DNA from: Haliclona indistincta
Lineage: Eukaryota; Porifera; Demospongiae; Haplosclerida; Chalinidae
DNA length: 64,000 bases
Reading direction: 5' to 3'
Assembly (NCBI GenBank): GCA_964017065.1
Contig: OZ024787.1
Span: forward strand, 5,763,301-5,827,300
Shown one piece after another: positions 60,001 to 64,000 of this stretch (its first letter is position 1; the number at the start of each line of letters is the position of its first letter). A program made the position numbers and the translations under genes. The notes under the pieces are model-generated. The model ran no database searches. It saw only the letters and a list, made by a program, of their open reading frames with translations, and was not told where the DNA came from.

Positions 60001-63000
60001 TCAAATCCTGGTCATGAAGACAAAAACAAAAATTTCACACAAGTCACATCACTTCTCACATCAACAGGCACAATAAACTATAAAATGGGTATCATTAGAC
60101 TCTCCATTTGGATTAGCCATTATTTTTGTGAAAAGTTAACAGAGGCTGAACAACAACAACAACCATTATGTTCCCTTGGAATAATTATGCTGACAATTAT
60201 GCTTCTGACTCTAACAGACCTCAATATACATGTAATAATACCATGGACAATGTTACAGAGTAGTATTAGAACTATTAGTTGCAACATAGTAGCAGTGTTT
60301 ACTGCAGCACTATGCCAATATCAGCACTGAGGTACTAATACATGTGTAGAAGACTAAATTTCAACAGGTTGTATAACGGCAGCAGCAGCAGGTAGTAAGC
60401 ACCAGTATAATCCGTATTTAGTGCAAACGTGGTCGCTCAGGCTCATACTTGTGCACTACACCACTTTACTTCATTGCAAGCGCATGCCGAGATGCATATT
60501 GCGAACACACACAAACAACAGACTATTGCTTGTGAATGTCCATAACAATAAAGCTTACAGATCTGGCAGCAAGTAAATGTTGTATTCCCATGAGGCTAGC
60601 ATGACGAATCTCCCACTGTTCTTGACTTGCTAGAGTGAGTAGCAGTGACACAACATGCAGCACATTTGCTTGATCTAAGTGATAACACACTGCACCTAGT
60701 ACTTGAGCAGTGGTAGCCCGCACAGGAGCTACTACCTACACATTGAATTAACAATAAAAATGAAGATTAGTGTTCTTATTATCAACAAATAAAAGACTGT
60801 GCTTAATCAAATCACAATGAGAATAATGCAAACTTTTAAAGCATGGGTGAGCAGCTGGTATTATACACACATGTTGCTATGTGCCTGAAACACTATGTAC
60901 TATTCTTCAGAATAACAAATGAACATGCAATGATTATATCTACATGTATGTAGTGATAGTGTGTTTCATAAGGTGGTGGTACCTGTTGCTCATTAATTAT
61001 TCATAAGTTACATTGAAAAATTATATACAAACACTGTGTCAAGATAAAACGCGCTAGAACAGTGTAATCGAGACGCCAAAGAATGCATAGTTCTGAAGCT
61101 AAGCTCAGTTACAAAGTAGGTTGGTGAAGGCAACCAAAACACGCATCATGAGTTTATGCATCAACTTTTGTCTCAGCCTTAGCAAAGAACACAAACAAAT
61201 ACCACCAACCAATGCTTCTACATTCAGCGGAGTAGATAGTCATTGATCGTCTGCAGGCGTCCCAATAAGTTAGCGTGGAGAAATGAGCCAGAATGTCGAA
61301 AATCCAGGACGAACTTATACTTTATTCGAGCCATAACTTTCGAATGGCAACTTTACTGACAAGATTTTACTCCTTGTCTTTGCCTACAATGTACAACATT
61401 GCAGAACTGGAGAAACCAGGTTATATGGTCTATTGAATGGAGATGCTTGCAAACATTGAACAGAAACTCTTCACCAGAGAGTTGCCATTTACTGAGCTAG
61501 AAAACGAAGAAGTCCATGCCCACGCAGCATAGATGTGGTTGACACGCAGCAACGATATTCTACGCAGTGCACATTCTATGCACATAATCGTGTGCACTAA
61601 ATAGGGTACCGCCACCTTGACTCTTCAAGGTATACAAATGATGCTATGCTAAATTCTGTTAGGTTGTTTGTTAGCTTCATCTAACATAATAGGAGTGTAG
61701 CAAAGATTGATATCAAATACCTGGTCTGATATAAAGTCAGCAAATCGATCCAGAGCTAAAACACATAGCAAGCGTATAGCAGCATCACTTAACCATAGCT
61801 GTGTTTCCAGTGATCTCTGTGATGCAAACACACAATATTATCTATTTAGTATGCACGAGGCACACAATAACTACACATAACTGTGTCATCCTAGATTCAT
61901 AACCTTTTGATGAGGTGTGTGCACTGACACTCCTGCAGTACTGCCATGTATTTTAAGAACATTTCTCAGAGCCGAAGCTGCACCATGACGAACCTACATG
62001 TACATGTATATTTGAGAAAGCTTACTGATTTGTATGTTTGGTTTGTAAAAGTTTGAATTGGCAGTTACAGACAGATTCATGGGCATGAGTTATGTTGACT
62101 ATCTTCATTTGCAAATATCTACACTTTTATGAACCATGCAAGAAGGCTGGACAGTGTCTTTACGGTCAAGCTCGTCATATTTTGTAGCCTTGGTTGGGAA
62201 TCTCAATACATCAAGTCACATTTTGTTTACTGACTGGTATCTTTGAATAAAAGCACTAACACTAGACTAGCTTCGAATCAATAATGAAAAGTGTTCAAAA
62301 TACTATAATTTGACTTGTTGGATCTAATGGGACACTGGAACGAACAAGGACACATCAGATAATTTTTAGACATTTTAAAAATTTTGCTTACCTCCCATGA
62401 AGGATTAAATAGATTTTTGAACAATTCCTCACAAAACCATGTAAATGGCCATTCTTCACTCTATAAAAAATTAATGATAACATCAATAATTGTTTGTGAT
62501 ACATTCGAGCACTAAAAAAGGTGAAAAACTAAATTATAGAACTTTTCTAACAAGTTTTCGATCTGGATACTATAACATAGCACTGACTAGTGTTTTACAT
62601 TCATGAATTGTGGGATGCACCTTTAAGGTTACGGGATACCACGCCCACTTATGAGCAGAAAGAAATGGTTGCCTGAAAAAACACTCGTAGCATCGCGCTT
62701 GTTGGTTTGGCTGAATATAGCGCTGCATATCCAGTTAGAGCAAAGACTGCACTTCGTCTTCAGCTAAAACGGTGGCTAGACGCGCTACCATAGTGCGTTA
62801 CGAAGTACACGAAGTAACGAGCAGCTTCTTCAACTAAGAAATCGAATTCTTGTTGTGGGCACTCTGTAGCATGACTAGACTTGGCATGCAGCTAGACAGC
62901 TTAGTTATCTAGGGACCAACGGATCCTTTTTTCGATATCAGCTTTAGTTGCCGAGTTATATTCACGCAAACACTCGAAAAGCTTGTCAAAGCTAATTTTC

Positions 63001-63821
63001 GAGTGTATGCGTGAACATAACTCGGCAACTAAAGCTGATATCGAAAAAGGATCCGTGGGTCCCTAGATAACTAAGCTGTCTAGCTGCATGCCAAGTCTAG
63101 TCGTGCTACAGAGTGCCCACAACGAGAATTTCGATTTCTTAGTTGACGAAGCTGCTCGTTACTTCGTGTACTTCGTAACGCACTATGGTAGCGCGTCTAG
63201 CCACCGTTTTAGCTGAAGACGAAGCACTGTCTTTGCTCTAACTGGATATGCAGCGCTATATTCAGCCAAACCAACAAGCGCAATTCTACGAGTGTTTTTT
63301 TCAGGAAACCATTTCAGCTTGCTTGTAAGTGGGCGTGGTGTATTCCGTAACCTTAAAGTCATTTGATCCATATTCGGATTCAATGCACATTAATAGTGTT
63401 CACACGATAGCAAATTGAATGTGAATCACACAGCCACTCGATCACTCAAAAGGGCTCACTGCTTTCCACAATGCTCAGATGTTGACTAACACTTTTAGGC
63501 TGCTAAGCACTATTTAACTACACTTGTACATGTACACGAACGACGCAGAACGTGCCTAATTGTAATCTACTTCCAGTCTACTTAGGAAGTAGCATTCACA
63601 GTGTACATGCGAAAGGTTCTTAACTATTGATTCTGCTAGAACATGTCTAATTTGTACTATTTATGATGTCATTAGTATGCACAATAATAGGCTACACTAG
63701 GGCTTAAATTAATAAACCTCTTCAGATCCATGAATTTCATGTTTCTCTTTATGATGTAATTGGCTGTCTATAACAGGAGTAGTGGTGCACGGCTTCTTAC
63801 TTGGTGGTTCATCACATTCAC
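45069..63821 (-). CDS. BTAF1: BTAF1/Mot1, TBP-associated Swi2/Snf2 ATPase (N-terminus off window)
   Basis: Removes TBP from DNA using ATP. About 35 exons are visible; residues before roughly 230 (human numbering) lie beyond the right edge. HEAT-repeat part: [22 protein letters not shown] (about 62.4 kb), [73 protein letters not shown] and [13 protein letters not shown]. ATPase part: [47 protein letters not shown] (motif I, about 53.9 kb), [30 protein letters not shown] (motif II, DEGH), [57 protein letters not shown] and [19 protein letters not shown] (motif VI). It ends [20 protein letters not shown]...SLSSQ, as in human. All helicase motifs look intact. Introns carry many MITEs. Confidence 0.95.
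46148..46738. mobile_element. MITE family E, copy 1 (ATTCTGACCAATCAGATT ends)
   Basis: About 590 bp with inverted ends ATTCTGACCAATCAGATTGC / TAATCTGATTGGTCAGAAT, in a BTAF1 intron. A related end (TCTGACCAATTAGATTAGTC) occurs near 53504. Confidence 0.7.
46946..47050. repeat. CCTTTCTTTTGACTAGTAGC short tandem repeat with inverted tail
   Basis: Imperfect copies of CCTTTCTTTTGACTAGTAGC, about four in a row, followed by the reverse complement GTCAAAAGAAAGG. In a BTAF1 intron. Confidence 0.8.
47421..47917. mobile_element. hAT-like MITE with 8-bp target duplication in BTAF1
   Basis: Element 47429-47909 with inverted ends TAGGGCTGTGCGATAT / ATATCGCACAGCCCTA and exact 8-bp flanking duplication CATCCAGG (47421-47428 and 47910-47917). 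The interior is rich in TATCGCGATA words. YAGGGNTG ends plus an 8-bp duplication are the signature of the hAT superfamily. Non-coding and non-autonomous. Confidence 0.93.
48209..48455. mobile_element. Probable MITE with GTGTTCACACTG / CAGTGTGGACA ends
   Basis: About 245 bp in a BTAF1 intron, with imperfect inverted ends and internal GGTTCAACC / GGTTGAACC repeats. Its ends resemble the elements near 13.8 kb and 18.7 kb. Confidence 0.55.
48456..49070 (-). other. BTAF1 intron sequence, no gene recognised
   Basis: Remainder of the long intron between the exons at about 49.1 and 47.2 kb. Short open stretches only; nothing supported. Confidence 0.35.
50708..50933. mobile_element. MITE family D, copy 2 (diverged)
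   Basis: Starts CAGGAGCTTATCATTCCAAG and shares the GAGCCGTACGGCCACGCG and TGTACTAGGGCTGTATA blocks with the copies at 32117 and 58689. The right end has drifted (GGAATGACAATTCTTG) and no target duplication remains. In a BTAF1 intron. Confidence 0.8.
51531..52115. mobile_element. MITE family C, copy 2 (TTAACCCTTTAG ends)
   Basis: About 585 bp in a BTAF1 intron, starting TTAACCCTTTAGTTACTGAATTA and ending AACAGGGGTTAAGGG. Alignable with the element at 19193-19790. Confidence 0.75.
53500..53920. mobile_element. GC-rich insert with family E-like left end in BTAF1 intron
   Basis: Begins with TCTGACCAATTAGATTAGTC, as in the 46148 element, then a GC-rich stretch (about 53560-53830) unlike its AT-rich surroundings, and a GTGTTAGCGGGATATA hairpin near 53870. 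A 94-codon open stretch on the minus strand has no recognisable family. Boundaries are uncertain. Confidence 0.45.
55800..56337 (-). other. BTAF1 intron, no gene recognised
   Basis: About 540 bp between HEAT-region exons. Nothing beyond short chance frames. Confidence 0.35.
58682..58927. mobile_element. MITE family D, copy 3 (7-bp duplication)
   Basis: Element 58689-58920 with ends CAGGAGCTTATTCTAAGGAG / CTCCTTGGAATAATAAGCTC CTG (right end read as two blocks), flanked by GTATTAT on both sides (58682-58688 and 58921-58927). In a BTAF1 intron. Same family and same 7-bp duplication length as the copy at 32117. Confidence 0.88.
60740..61700 (-). other. BTAF1 intron, no gene recognised
   Basis: A roughly 1-kb intron between exons encoding FADFISDQ and VVAPVRAT. 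No gene or confirmed repeat is seen. Confidence 0.35.
62621..63358. repeat. 738-bp fold-back inverted repeat in BTAF1
   Basis: Two arms of about 360 bp, nearly identical, face each other around position 62990, separated by only a few bases (GCTTGTCAAAGC-like centre). The outer ends are CTTTAAGGTTACGGGATACC and GGTGTATTCCGTAACCTTAAAG. Arms match through ACGCGCTACCATAGTGCGTT and GATATCAGCTTTAGTTGCCG, with a few substitutions and small indels. Each arm carries the same short open stretch on its inward-reading strand, without recognisable family. Confidence 0.95.
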
Positions 63822-64000
63822 TACAATTGTAAAAAAGACAAAATTCTCATAAAGTTATGTGAATCAAATTACAATAAGTATTTCTCAGCACCCAATACAG
63901 AAAGCTTTCCTCCTATACAATCATCCTCTTTTGAGCGCATTTAATTTTGTGAACAAAAAATTGAAAATTAAATATGCCAAAAGTTTATTACAATTTCTAT
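63822..64000 (-). other. BTAF1 intron at the right edge
   Basis: AT-rich sequence upstream of the first visible BTAF1 exon (about 63713-63821, encoding [20 protein letters not shown]). No further exon is recognised before the window ends. Confidence 0.4.

Overview
This is a window of animal nuclear DNA with interrupted protein-coding genes. Reading through splice junctions gives twelve recognisable metazoan genes. In order they are CHID1 (+, C-terminal end only), a UQCC4/CCSMST1-like mitochondrial protein (+), RPSA (-), ECSIT (-), histone H3.3 (+), a copine (+), ZNF598 (+), a synaptogyrin (-), TRMT1 (+), a STRA6-like receptor (-), non-muscle myosin II heavy chain (-) and BTAF1/Mot1 (-, N-terminus beyond the right edge). 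STRA6, synaptogyrin, ECSIT and copine together point to a metazoan. The very short introns (54-57 bp at the smallest), gene spacings of 90-500 bp and AT-rich introns full of small inverted-repeat elements suggest an early-branching invertebrate. A demosponge is my best guess; it is an inference, not a demonstration.

Layout. 1-17 kb is dense. CHID1 and UQCC4-like lie 87 bp apart on the plus strand and converge on RPSA. ECSIT and H3.3 are head to head across 240 bp holding two CCAAT boxes. Copine and ZNF598 follow on the plus strand, and ZNF598 converges on synaptogyrin. Synaptogyrin and TRMT1 start head to head only 142 bp apart. 17-31 kb is TRMT1, inflated by transposons: its ninth intron (5.2 kb) holds a perfect 30-bp minisatellite and a degenerate tyrosine-recombinase retrotransposon (DIRS/Ngaro type) in the opposite orientation. 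31.6-34.7 kb is the STRA6-like gene (18 short coding exons). 35-44.9 kb is the myosin II heavy chain. 45.1-63.8 kb is BTAF1, whose introns carry several MITEs and a 738-bp fold-back inverted repeat.

The genes are mostly unrelated housekeeping functions: translation and ribosome quality control (RPSA, ZNF598), tRNA modification (TRMT1), chromatin and TBP regulation (H3.3, BTAF1), mitochondrial assembly (ECSIT, UQCC4-like), membrane traffic (copine, synaptogyrin), retinoid uptake (STRA6-like) and actomyosin. I see no operon-like functional cluster. The unusual content is the STRA6-like gene, a long loop-1 insert in myosin II with a basic-serine motif, and at least ten families of non-autonomous inverted-repeat elements, several with intact target-site duplications. 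Gene models were made by hand: junctions follow GT/AG, reading phase and homology, and sum to whole codons for RPSA, ECSIT, H3.3, copine, ZNF598, synaptogyrin, TRMT1 and STRA6-like.
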